From Paramecium pentaurelia (lineage: Eukaryota > Ciliophora > Oligohymenophorea > Peniculida > Parameciidae), in NCBI GenBank assembly GCA_905183005.1, contig CAJJDO010000003.1:252727-316726 (forward strand): a stretch of DNA of 64,000 nt, given 5' to 3'. Below, one piece after another: positions 49,483 through 62,200 of the stretch (the stretch's first letter is position 1; each line of letters begins with the position of its first letter). The position numbers and the translations under genes were made by a program. The notes beneath the pieces were generated by a model, which saw only the letters and a program-made list of their open reading frames with translations, did no database searches and was not told where the DNA came from.

Positions 49483-51166
49483 AATTTATATTTTATATAT
49501 TAATCTTGGTTCACAAATTTAAAGAAATTTAAAGACAATTAAAAATAATATTTTAAAATTCAATAAGGATCTACAACATAGATCCTTATTGTAAAAAAGA
49601 ATAATTCTTAATGTTAATTTTGCTGTAAATATTAATATTTAACTTCCAAAGACATTTAAAAATTGCAGTATTTAAACTTTTATCTTAATCTAATTTATGA
49701 TAACAAAGAAGAAAGAATTAAAAAGAAAAATAGAAATAGGAAATCTAATTGGCTCCTTATTTAGAATATATTTTATATTAACATATTAATTAAATATTTA
49801 ATTTTATTAATCCAATATTTCTTAAATGAAAAAATAGAGGTGATTAAATGGTTGCAATGATCTAAAATTTAGAATAAAACGGCTATATGAATATATTAAG
49901 TTTATACATTTGAGTCTAAATTCCTTCATGAAGAAGTTCATTAATTAAATGATTTAACTTATCTAATTCATAATTAATATTTTATTCATTTATTCTACCT
50001 CTTTAACAATATAAGTTAATTTTAGAATCTTATGAATTTTTCAATAATATATATTATATAACTTCTCAGGCTTTTAGCAAATTTTTATACATAATTACTA
50101 TCTAGAATATAGAATATAGATTGGGAAGATTATGAATTGAAATCGATATTTTTCAAAATATTGATAAAAGATTAATTGAATTGTGATATAAAGACGAGAA
50201 ATATAATATATGTTTCAGTTAAAATAATAATGTTGATCAGTAAAATATTCTTAAATATAAATCAGTTAAAGTCTATAATGTAGTGTTTCATCTGAATGAA
50301 AAATTGTATTTGAAGTAATATTAGTAAATAAATATGTCTTTCCCAAATAATTCAAATCCGATACCATAAAGAGCGGTTTTAAAAATAGCACCAGAGTGTA
50401 GTGCTAATTTATAATTTTTTATCAAATTTTAAATTATAATTTGATTATCAATAGAAATTTTATTAAATTTAAACAACTAGTTTGAAATAAGTGTTATCAT
50501 TAGTTTCTAATTATAGTAAGTTTAACATCTAATAAATATTTTAATATTGAGGCCAGATAGATATAAAAAATGAATATTTGCTATTTAAATAGTAAATTAG
50601 ACTATCTGTTCTAAAAGTTCCAAAAAATGATTCTTTGTTTTAGCAATACTTACCAAGGTGTTTATATGATATTTTATATCTTTTCATTAGACAATAAATA
50701 AACTCTTTTGGAGATCAAGCAGATTTGAAAGATTCATAAGATTTAGAATTATGAAGATTGCGTAAAATGATGGTATGAAGACATGGATTACAGAGAAATA
50801 TTTATTTCAACTAAATCATAAGCAGCTGATAATTAAGAGATGTAAAATATATTTATTATTTTCATTAAGTGTGTAATTTCTCATTAGCCTTTTTGTTGTT
50901 GAGCTGATAATTCAGGATTGATAATGATTATATATATATATTTAAATAATTAATAAGAAGTTCATACATACTAATTATGTTTTTTAAATATATAAATTAG
51001 TAAAATTAATAAGGAAATGATACCCAAAAATAAGAGAATAATAAGATTTATAAAAAGAAATATAAGCTACATTTATGTAAAATTATTTTATATACTATTG
51101 ATTAATTTAGTAAATCCAACAATACTATAATCTTAAAACAAGTAATATGTTTTATTTATTCATCAT
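49483..51166. other. long stretch without an intact gene; possible degraded gene near 50334-50850
   Basis: From ATG 50334 a convincing start (MSFPNNSNPIPQRAVLKIAP) runs 36 codons to a TGA. At about 50690-50850 a separate plus-strand stretch, broken by two TGA, reads NYEDCVK then WYEDMDYREIFISTKSQAAD. Together these look like the two ends of a small gene that has decayed or whose splicing I cannot solve. The rest (49483-50330 and 50860-51166) is AT-rich with nothing recognisable. Confidence 0.35.
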
Positions 51167-51850
51167 TCACATTATAGAATTTAGATAAGATTTGAACGAT
51201 TTTTGTGTTTCTATTAGAGAGTTCAAATTTTCTTTAATTTTAATTGATTTATTCTGTAAACTTACTTTGGCCATTATTTATGGATTATTTTATAGTAATT
51301 CATCATATTCTTTCTTTAATTCATTATAATCTTTTTAATAGTATTATTAGTGTGTTTCTAATAAAGATAGTGCATTTTCAAGTAATTTTAATAGGGGATC
51401 TGTAAAAGTTTTTTAAGGTGAATCATTCTTCTTTGATACTATTTTTTATAGTATATTTTTAATAGTTTTTGTATGGAAAAGTTTAGTATCACTTAGACAT
51501 TTTTATGAGACACAAGAATTAGGTATCACAGAGATATTTTCATTTATATGAATATCCTACATATCCAAAGAATTATGATGATGAAATGTTCTATTAAATG
51601 GGGAATGAATCATAGAACGTACTTTTGATTTGGAATTCATTTTAACATATTCAATCAGATTTTTTATTTAATTATTTCTATGTTGTCTAGCATCCATTTA
51701 TGAAGTTTTTAAAGTTTAAGAGTATTTTTCAAGAAACGTTAATTTAGAGCTTACAAATTCTAAACTTATAGATGATAATTAATCAAGCATTCCCATAATT
51801 TACTCAAATAGTATTCTATATTCCTAATCTAATTAGAAAATAGAGGTCAT
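51167..51850 (-). CDS. coiled-coil orphan protein, 227 aa
   Basis: Minus strand, intron-free frame from ATG 51850 (MTSIFQLDQEYRILFEQ) to TGA 51169-51167. The N-terminal third and the C-terminal half are helical with heptad character (LLKLLENALSLLETHQQYYQ, ELKKEYDELLQ); the middle is Ser/His/Asn-rich and probably unstructured. No family is recognised. A second in-frame ATG at 51796 is possible, but the upstream residues look coding. It is divergent from the WD40 gene at 51888. Confidence 0.7.
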
Positions 51851-51887
51851 GTATATAATCGTTAAGTATTTTTAATTATTTTAATTT
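51851..51887. promoter_or_regulatory. 37-bp bidirectional promoter region
   Basis: All the sequence between the start codons of the minus-strand coiled-coil gene and the plus-strand WD40 gene. It is almost pure A+T with no evident motif. Both 5' untranslated regions and any shared control must fit here or overlap the coding DNA. Confidence 0.6.
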
Positions 51888-53569
51888 ATGGAGCACGATC
51901 CTTTGACATAATTTTTGCATCTACTCAAATAAAAGCAAGCAATTAATGAGAAATAATTCTGGGAATTGAGTAATGAAGAAGGGCATTCTGCAGAATAAGA
52001 AATAGCATTAGCAAAAGAATTAATGATTTAAGAGAGACATATTTAATTGATTGATTAAACTATAAAGTAAATTAGATTATATGATTTTAGATTGAGAAAT
52101 CAAGATAAAACTTTGAATTTTGCATTCCCTATGAAATATGCTATGAATTTAATATAAAATCCTGATATAATAGAAGAATACAAGTAGTATAATATTATTG
52201 ATGTTTCAGAAGAATTCGAAAAGATTGTAATAAATTATGTTATTATAAATTTAGAATTTTAATACCATCACTGAAGAACAGGTTAAAGGCTTTTTGATTA
52301 TGAAATTTGATGATACAGCTAGTTAAAGGAGTGATGCATGGGAAGATGATTTAGGTGAAGTAGTTGAAGTTGATAATCAAGAATTAGAAGACTTAGAAAA
52401 AGAAGTTGATTAATAGGAAGAGAAAATAATGGAAGAAGAAGAATAAATGATTAAATAATAGCCTGAATTATTAGAATAAATTGAAGAAAATCATATTGAT
52501 CCTAATTGGAAAATTGATGAATCTAAAGCCTAATTGAAAATTCATAATAAAGTTATATGCACTTTTGCTTAGAATCCTGTTTCAAAAGATACAATAGCAA
52601 GTGGTTCTGAAGATGATCATCTAAAAATTATTAAACTTTCTACTCAAAAAATAATATTTGAAAAGAAATATGATGAAACTGTAGGTTTAGTAGATTTTAG
52701 TTATGATGGCAAATATGTTGCTGCTGGTATACTAACAGGAAAGATTTATATTTATTTATTGAATGATATGAGTGAAAAAATACTTGATGGAAGTCAAACA
52801 GAACCTAGTGTATTAAAATGGCATCCAAAAGGAAATGTTATATTAGCAGGATTCTAAGATTCTACTTTATGGATGTGGAATGGAGTTAATGGTGAAGTAA
52901 TGAGTGTATTTGCAGGCCATGAAGCAGAAATTACTTGTGGTGGTTTCACTCTAGATGGAAAATTAGTTGTTAGTGGTTCTGCTGATCAATCATTTAGAAT
53001 TTGGAAACCAAATACTTCTGAATAAGTTGTAAAAATAAGTGCAGTTGCACATAAACATAATTATCATAAGGATGATGTTGTTTGTTTTGTATAACATCAT
53101 AAATAACCAATCATTGCAACTGGTAGTAGTGATTCAACTATTGCATTTATCAATTTTGAAGATGGAAAAGTAAATTCTAATCTAATTATTAGGTTATTGG
53201 TAAAAGTGATCCTTTAGGAGATAGTATTGTTGAATTATGTTTTATTGGAACTAATTAACCAATTATTGTTGCAGGAGATATGTCAGGTTCTATATATATC
53301 TATAATTGGAATTAAATGAAATTAATAGAAAAACTATGTTTGTGCAAAGTAATATATAACTTATCTTTAATTAGAATTCAATCACAAAAATTTTATTTTA
53401 ATACCAACATTTCTAAATCTCTAGTTTAGATGGTAAAATAGTTACATTTGATGTAAGATAAATGCACAATTACAAAGTAATTTAAGCTAAATCAGGAATT
53501 TATGAAATGATAGTTGAAGAAGGATGGATTTTAATAGGATGTGAAAATGGTTTTGTATATGTTTATTGA
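51888..53569 (+). CDS. AAMP/Sqt1-like WD40 protein, 534 aa
   Basis: Three introns (28, 23 and 26 nt) give an exact frame from ATG 51888 to TGA 53567-53569. The first ~110 residues are helical; an acidic segment (WEDDLGEVVEVDNQELEDLE) precedes about eight WD40 blades: TIASGSEDDHLKIIKL, VDFSYDGKYVAAGILTGKI, VLKWHPKGNVILAGFQDSTL, AGHEAEITCGGFTLDGK, LVVSGSADQSFRIWK, ATGSSDSTIAFINF, VAGDMSGSIYIYNW, and a closing blade ending ENGFVYVY. The acidic lead, the ILAGFQD-type blades and the GHEAEIT step match AAMP and yeast Sqt1, a chaperone of ribosomal protein uL16. The extra N-terminal region is not typical of yeast Sqt1. Confidence 0.85.
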
Positions 53570-53685
53570 TTTTTTTGTATATATATTTCAATAATATAAA
53601 TAAATTTCCTTATTAAATTTTAAAATTAGAGAGTTAAAATAAATTTAATAATAATTATAATAAAAAATTAGTGATAATCAAGATT

Positions 53686-54372
53686 TCATTATTTTGCTAA
53701 TAAAGCTTAATAACTTTAATTCAAACTTTCATTTTCTTTTCTTAATTATTCATTTTCTATTATATAACCACTTAAGCAACCTAAATGTTTTTTAATAGAG
53801 ATCTAAAAATATAAAAAAACTATTACATTTTCTTCCTATAATTATTTTAATTAAACTTTCAAAGATTCATTTTCTAATTAAGATTTATTTATTTCAAATT
53901 TCAATTAATCAACTTAATCATTTGAACCTTAATTACATTTTCTAACTTTTATTTTCAGTTCATCTATTTATTTTAATCTTTCTTAATCTAATTACATATT
54001 TTAAGCTTATGATTCAAATATTTATTTAGAATGCTAATCCTTTTCAAATTTTAATTTACTAATTTCTTATTCTAAATCAGCTATTGTTTTTTCAGCTTTT
54101 AATAATTTTCTTTTATGTTTATCACAATCACCTGTTTTTTCAAGAATAATTTCTGTTAAAATCTTCTACTCACAATCTAAACCTCTAAATTTATTTAATT
54201 CCATTAATTAAACATTATTATCATTTTTTAATTATTATATTTCTTCCATCTTTGTTTTGAGTGATTAATTCAATCTCTAATTTTCTTCCATTAAAAGCTA
54301 AATTCTCTATTCTACCTTACTAAGATCTCTATTTTAATTCTCTTTACTATTGCTTATTTTAAGTTGCTACAT
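53686..54372 (-). CDS. coiled-coil protein, about 220 aa
   Basis: Minus strand, ATG 54372 to TGA 53688-53686. Almost the whole protein is a heptad-rich coiled coil (RIQLLMEENQRLNQSLKTK, RLKQIDELKIKVRK, LENESLKVQLKQLQEEN). A 24-nt segment with intron ends (GTAATAG...TTTTTAG, ending near the 3' third) is probably spliced out; since it is a multiple of three, the frame is open either way. Likely a structural or adaptor protein; no family can be named from coiled coil alone. Confidence 0.7.
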
Positions 54373-56237
54373 TAAACAGTCTGTTAAAATTTACAAATAA
54401 AATTAATCAACGTTATTAAAAAAAGCAAACTTTTATCATAAATATTTATTATGCAATAAAATAATAAAAATTGATATATCAAGTTTTCAAATGATATTAA
54501 ACTCAAACATGTATTATATTTACAAATAAATTCTGAAACAATGATTGATGTCATAATATACTAAATTAATATTATTTATTAATAAAATAAATAATATCAA
54601 TAAGGAAAATGCCATATAATTAAATTTTATATGTTAAGCTGTTATTCACTAAAAATAGATTACTATAAGAATCAAAAATCTATTAATTTATTCTATTTAA
54701 ATTATATACTAATTAATTTGCAATCAATAGTACTAATATATGTAAATACTTTACTCTGTAAATTCACTTAAAATAAAAAAAGAAAACTTTCTTAAATATA
54801 AGAAATTGATCATATTATACCCTCCATATTTTTATTATTCTTTTTTTCGATAGTTAGTTTAATCATGTAATTTTAAATATATTTATAATTAAATTTGTAA
54901 AAAAAAGTTAAACAAACAACACCATTTAAATAAAAAATTACTTAGCCCTTTAATTATTCCTAATTTGTTATCATATTTTGTGTCTAATAATCAAATAGTA
55001 ATAATTTACTTAATTAAAGTGTAATAACTTGATCATATATGAAGATCATAATGAACTATTCAAATTAAAAATAGCTACTTTTTATTAACATTAATATTCT
55101 CCTACTTATCAAAAAAGGTCAAATATTTTAGAAAATGACGAATTTAGAGCTAAAGTACATTAGTCTATACATAGAATGTTCGAGATTAAAATTTAATATA
55201 TAAATTGATCTTGGATTTTTGGAATAAATAACAACAGACTCCAAATCCTTAAAAATATATGAATTATTTATCAATTAGCTAATTGAAAGCCAAATGTAAT
55301 ATTTTTTATTCTAAGAGCATTACTAAATTTAATTTCCATTGTTAAAACTTAATCTCTAAAATATGTTTAATTCAAAAAGGATTTAAATAGTAAATTAGTA
55401 TATATAGATATAGTTCTTATACAAAAATATAAAAAATATAATAAAAACGTGAAGTTCTTGAAGGTAAATTTGAAATGGTGAAGAAGATAACATCAAATGG
55501 TCAGGTAATTCGCAATAATTCCATTATTAATTATTTTAATACGAGATTATCTCATATTTTGTGCTCGTTTTATCTTTCGTAGAAATTAATATTTTTCGTT
55601 TAGAGCTCAAAATTACTATATGTTAAATCATAAATGCTTTATTAGTAATAAAATATAACTTTTTCGTGTTAGTTCAGATAGAAACTGAATTTAATTTGAA
55701 ATTTAAAATCTAAAGAGGAGAGGATTCAAAAAGAAGATATTCTTATTATTAAAACCGACTCAATTAAAAATTAATTATTATTTATAAACTTTCAGTCATG
55801 TATAAAAAAGGAAATAATACAAAAAACTTTACAACACCTAAGAATAAGGTTTAAGGTATAAATAATGAGCTTAATAAAAAATAATTTTTTAATATTAATT
55901 AATGAAACTCAGCAAATATAAATGAAATAATAAAAAACATTTTTTAACTTTAGTTTCCGCCAAAAACTATTACAGAGTTTAAAGAAACTGATGAAATTTG
56001 AGAGTTTATGAATTCGATGATCAAATATGTGTGCTTATTATTATTGATAAATAGTAGACATAAAATCTGACAACCAAACAACTTTTCTTTAAAGTTAGGC
56101 TTAAGGATGGATATCAATATTTTCTTATATCATATTAATTCAATATTATTAGATTGATCTTAATAATTTTCTTAATTTATAATTTAAGTAGTTTGGTGGT
56201 ATTTCTTCAGCTCAAATTTTTTTTTTTTCATTATTAA
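54373..56237. other. 1.9 kb without a supported gene
   Basis: Mostly very AT-rich. A short plus-strand stretch near 55450-55520 looks coding (EVLEGKFEMVKKITSNGQ followed by a possible splice donor) and another near 55975-56010 reads ITEFKETDEI before a TGA. Neither extends to a gene model. They may be remnants of a lost gene. Confidence 0.4.
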
Positions 56238-59200
56238 ATGTTTCATTTAGTTTTTTTCTTGGTTGTTTGTTCTTATGTCTATGCTTAAACCAAACTTTAA
56301 TTGTAAGGCCCTTTGCCCCTTAATATTGATTGCAAAGTCTCAAGTTTAAGTAAGTAAATTTCTTAAAATTTCAAGTTGAGAATGGATTTATAGGAAATCA
56401 ATACTTTTATAATTACCTATCTTAAAATGGAGCCCTTTTATCTTTAAATAAGATTACTTTTAGTTTATGGATGCAAGTTCATTCAGATCCACAATAGAAA
56501 GATAGATAAATTATATTTTGTTTTTTTGATGGCAATTTATAATCACCTGTAAGAATTATTATAAATTTAGAACATAAATTTGATGCTTTATTATAAGCCA
56601 GAAGCTGATGGCACTTATTTATATTTAGAAAATTAAAAAGTCAATACGATAATCATAAAACTAAAAATTGCTATGTATCTATCTATCCTTTTAAATATAT
56701 AGAGTAAATAAATTATGGAACTTTTTATTTGTTTCAATAGATTAAAGTTCCGAAAATTGTTTTATTAATCTTAAATTTTTTTTAACTGGTGATACTTCAA
56801 CTAATCCTTAATTTTTTCAGTATGCTGAAACATTAATAAATTAAAAGTACATTTTCTACTTAATTTTAGATTAATATATAAATTTAATGATCGTTCAAGA
56901 ATAACAAATGAAAAATTAGTTGGGTTTAGTAGTAAAGATCAAAAAGCTTGCTTAAACATAGCAAATTTTTATTATATTAATGGATGGACAAGTATGGATA
57001 AAGAGATTTATGTTGATTATGATGCGGAACTTAAATTTGAATTGAAGCCTTATTTATAGAATGAAATAATTGTAAGTAATACTTTTCCTGATATTTTATT
57101 GAGAAAGAATACAATACCTATTGAATTTAGTGGAAATATTGGGATGAATTTTTATAAAAATACTTAAATAGTGTATAATTTCTTTGAATAATTGCCCTCA
57201 TTAACAATAATGTTTTGGGTGAAACCTTAAAATATCTTATCATCTTTTTAATTTTTATCATTTACAGATGATGTTTTATAAGAAACAAGTATAGGTTTTG
57301 GAGTTAGTAAGCTTTATAAGCTTTTATTTTATTAAGTTTACACTAAAACCCCATATTGTGATTTACCATAAAACAAATGGAATCATGTTACAATTGGAAT
57401 TTTGGATATTAGTTTTAATGATGATTTTAAATAATTAAATCAAAGGAAATTAATGAGAATTTTTATTGATGATGTTGAAAGAAACCTAACTATTATTACA
57501 AACATTAAGCCATATAAAAGATTAGTTTTAGGACCTGTATTTATGGATGATTAAGGATTAGAAATAATTGATATTTAAGATATCAAAATCTTTAAAGGAT
57601 TTGGAATAAGATAAACTTTTAATCATGATTGTTTATTATTTGTGGGCGATTATTGTGCATTTTGTAAATCAGGCACACATTACTGTAAAGAATAAGATCC
57701 TAATGACGATACAAAAATCTATCATTGTCCAGCAGGATATAAAGAAGAAAATTATAAATGCTCAAAAATACTCATTCCAAATTGTCTCAGATTTTCAACA
57801 TCAACATCATCATGTAATATTTGTGAATAGAATTATGAATTAATAAATGGTTAATGTTAATTAAAAACTTTAATTGTATCTTCCCCATTCAAATGCGATG
57901 ATTCGAATGCACAACTTTGCTCATTCAACTCAGCTTTAAATGTAATTCTCAAGGATTTAGATAATAAACAAATAAGCAAATTGTGTTCTAATAATTTATA
58001 TTCTTCTACTCAATTAAAATGCGCTGGACTGGCAGTGCCTTCATGCACAAAATCTTAATTTAGAAGTCAATGTGCTTAATGCAATAATAACAATACATTA
58101 ACTGAAATCAAAGATTGTAAGCCTGTTTGCTTAACTAATTTACGATTTAGTGGACCAAATAATATCTGTGTAAGTAAGTGCGATAGATATTTCTTTAAAG
58201 TTACTTGTATAGGAAGAAATCCACGATCGGAATACTATTGTAATCCTTCAAAAAATTGTTCAAGTACTGAATTAGATCTTGGCTATTACTGTTTGCCTAA
58301 AGATTAAAGTGTAGTTGGCTTTACTACTTTCTGTGGTAAAACTTATCAGAAGTGCCATTCAAGCTGCAAATATTGCTATGGAAATCTAATGACAAATTGT
58401 TTGGGATGCTTTAAAGATGTTTATTATAACCCTTATATGACATCATGTATACCTGATTGCTCTACAACAAAAAATAATAAATTCTATTATAGTAATAAAT
58501 ATAATTGGACGTGTGAATTAGAATGCCCACCTTGGTTATATACAGAGAATTTGAATTGTGTTAAAGAATGCAGTGTTGGATTTAAATTATTTTAGAACTA
58601 ATGTTTTAAAACAAAGTTAATTGATACATATGAAACGGTAAAAGAAATTCCTGATGAAGTAGCACCTAAATAAATTGACATACTTTAATATTGTCCTTAA
58701 TTTTGTAAATCTTGTACAAGTGATACACTTTGTACTAGTTGCTTAAATCAGTATCCAATGGATTAGGATATGTGTGTTTAGTCATGTTATCCTCAATACT
58801 TAGAAATAATAGATAATGTTGGTTCCTGTAGAGCATCTTGTAACCCTCAGGATTTAATTTATGAGAATAACAATATTAACGGATATTAGATTAATTAATG
58901 CTTTAAGGAAAAATGTGGTACTATAAGAGCCAATAAAGATTATTAAACTTTTCTGCATCAAACTGATACTCATCGATGTATGTATCCATGTGAGGATGGA
59001 TATTATGGTAATACCTTACTCTTATAATGTTTACCATGTAGTCATACTTGTGCTACTTGTGAATAAAGTGCTATCTTCTGCACTTCTTGCCCTTACTTTA
59101 AATTTTTAGATTCAAATAATTGCTATGACTCTTGCTAAGGTAAATATGAAAATTATTTGAACTCAAAATGTGAAGGATCATGTTCATCAGGATATTAAGT

Positions 59201-62200
59201 GATAGAATAATCATAAAATATATATGCATGTGTTGAAAGTTGTGGATCAAACTATCCAACTTATTTATATTCTTTAAATAATCGATGTTATGAGGTGTAG
59301 CCAGTTGTTGGAGCTTATTGTGAAGGATTTAATTGTTATAATTGTAATTATAAATGCAAAACATGCTCAGGTCCAAACTCAAATTAATGTTTAAGTTGTA
59401 AACCAAAATCATATTTAAAAAACAATGAATGTGTGAAATAATGCTATCCATAATTTAGTGATAGTTTAAATTGGTTATGTGTTGATGCTTGCCCAACAGG
59501 ATCTTTTACAACTTATGGTCCAGAAATTGTCAATGGTAATTCTGTAATAGTTACATATTGTTCTGTAACTTGCTTGTTTAATTAATATTAATTCAAAGAA
59601 TTATGCTATAACTCAAAACCTTTAGAAACATACTGTTTATTGAGAACAAATTATTATTTTTGTGATAGTTGTGCCTCAGTTTGCAAAGAATGTCAAAATG
59701 CTTACTCTACATCATGCACAAAATGTTCTCCGAATGCATTTATATATGGAACTACTTGTTATACTGATTGTCCAAGTATTGCACCTTATAAGGATTTAAT
59801 TACATTAAAATGTGTTTCTAGTTGCACTTATTTTGCAGAAAATGGCTATTGCGTTTATTAATGCTCTGATTCATATTACTAATATCCCGCCTTAAAAACA
59901 TGCTATTAAATGGGTTGTCCTATGGGAACTTATAATTTATAATATACAAAACTATGTTTTAGTTGCTACACTGGTTGTGCAACATGCAAAAATGGAAATT
60001 CGAGTGGATGTTTGACATGCTCAGATGGTTACTTTATGAATGGAGGAACAACTTGTATCAATTCTTGCATTATTGAACCTGATTTAGTTTAAGATTGGGT
60101 TAATGGTAGATGCGTTTAATAGTGCCCTTAAGGAACATATTTGAGAACATTAGATAATGGAGCACTTGCTTGTACCTAAGATTGCCCAAAATATTATTAT
60201 TCAAACATTTGTGTTTCTGCATGCCCTAGCTAGACTTATTTAGATAAATAAATTTGCAAAAGTTGTGCTGGTCCATGTTCAGAATGTTTTGGTGTTAAAG
60301 TTAATGAATGCACTAAATGTGATCTTGGCTATTATAGAGATGAAACAACATGTTATTCCGTTTGCCCTGATCTAAAGCCTTATGCAAATTTAGCTGAATA
60401 AACATGTGTGGCAGTTTGTCCAGACTACTTATACTTGAAAAAAAATTATTGTTATAGTCCTTGTCCTACATTTTTATACTATTATGAATTAAATGATAAA
60501 AAAGAATGTGTAGATTAATGCTATTCTAAATCTTACTTATGGCTTGGTGAATGCTATGAATGCAATTCTATATGTAAGGAATGTTTTGGACCAAATAATG
60601 GTAATTGCCTTGAATGTGAACTTCCTTATTTTTTGAATGAATAGACTTGTTAAGATACTTGTCCTTAGTTTTATGATTTAATAGACCATGTATGCAAAGA
60701 TGCATGTCCAGTTCATTTAGTAATTTAAGGAGTTAATTGTTAAAATGAATGTGATTCTGGATATTTAGTCTATAATTAAGTTTGCGTTCAATTATGCCCA
60801 ACTTTCGCATATCTTGTAGATGATCACTGTTATGATTGCAATTTATATTGTAGTACTTGTTTTGGACCAACAGCTGATGAATGCTATTCTTGCATTGATA
60901 ACTATTTTTTAGATGAATCAAGTTGTAAATCAGTATGTCCTTTATATTATAATAATGAAACTAATAAATGCATGGCAGATTGTAGTAATATGTTTGAAAT
61001 AACAGAAAAAAAAGAATGTGTTTCATCATGTCCATCAAATTATATTATCTGTGAATCTAAATGTGTATTAGTTCTATAGGATGGATATTATTTAGATGGC
61101 AATTAATGTTAATAATGTGACCCTAAATGTTCATAATGTACTTCAGCAACAGTTTGTTAAGCTTGCGCCAAAAATTTTTATCTTGAAGTCAAATCTTGTG
61201 TTAGTTTTTGCTCAAATGAATATTTATTTATGGATCCTATTTCAAGATCTTGTGTAACAAAATGTCCTTCTACATTATACCATTTAGAATCATTTGGTAA
61301 AAGATTTTGTGTGGCAGACTGCAATTATAAACTTTATAGCCAATGTGTTTCTGAATGTCCAAAAGGAATGTATTCAAAAGATTCGGTGTGTACTAAATGT
61401 CCATAATATTGTGAAGAATGTGAATCAGCTACAATATGCTCAAAATGTTTATTTGGTTATTATTTATAAAATGGATAATGTTAACTCAGTTGTACGATTG
61501 GAAAAACTGATAGAAAGAATATAAAGTGTGTTGATGAATGCGATGCCTCTTTATTTGAATATTAAAATGAATGTTTAGAAAATTGTCCTACTGATCCAAT
61601 TCTATATAATAATAAATAGATATGTGCTCATAGTTGTCCATAAAAAACATATTAAAATTAGTAAGAGTGTAAAGATTGTGATTTATCATGTGCATTATGT
61701 ATTGGGCCTTCAGATAAGGATTGTATCATTTGTTCAGATGGATATTATTTGGATAATCAAATTTGTTCATAAACATGTCCATAATTATATGATGAAGTTA
61801 ATAAATAGTGTGTTCTTACATGTCCTACTAATCTCTACTAAGATAACAATAAATGTGTTGAAAGCTGTGGTACTTACTAATACATTAATAACTGTGTTAG
61901 TTCCTGTCCAGCATTAACTTATGTTTAAAATTCAAAATGCTATGATTGTTCTGAAAATTGTAATGAATGCAATTCTTTAGGATGCATCAAATGTGCCCTT
62001 GGAACATATTTAAATGATGGCTTATGTAATAATTATTGCCCTTATTATTACAATTATGTTAATAATGAATGTGCTTAATTATGTCCTAAAGATACTTATA
62101 TATATATTGATCATTGTTATTCTCAATGTCCATTAAGTACTTTTTAGTATAAGAATGACTGTCTTTTAGCATGTCCATAATTAACAGTGTTATTGAATAA

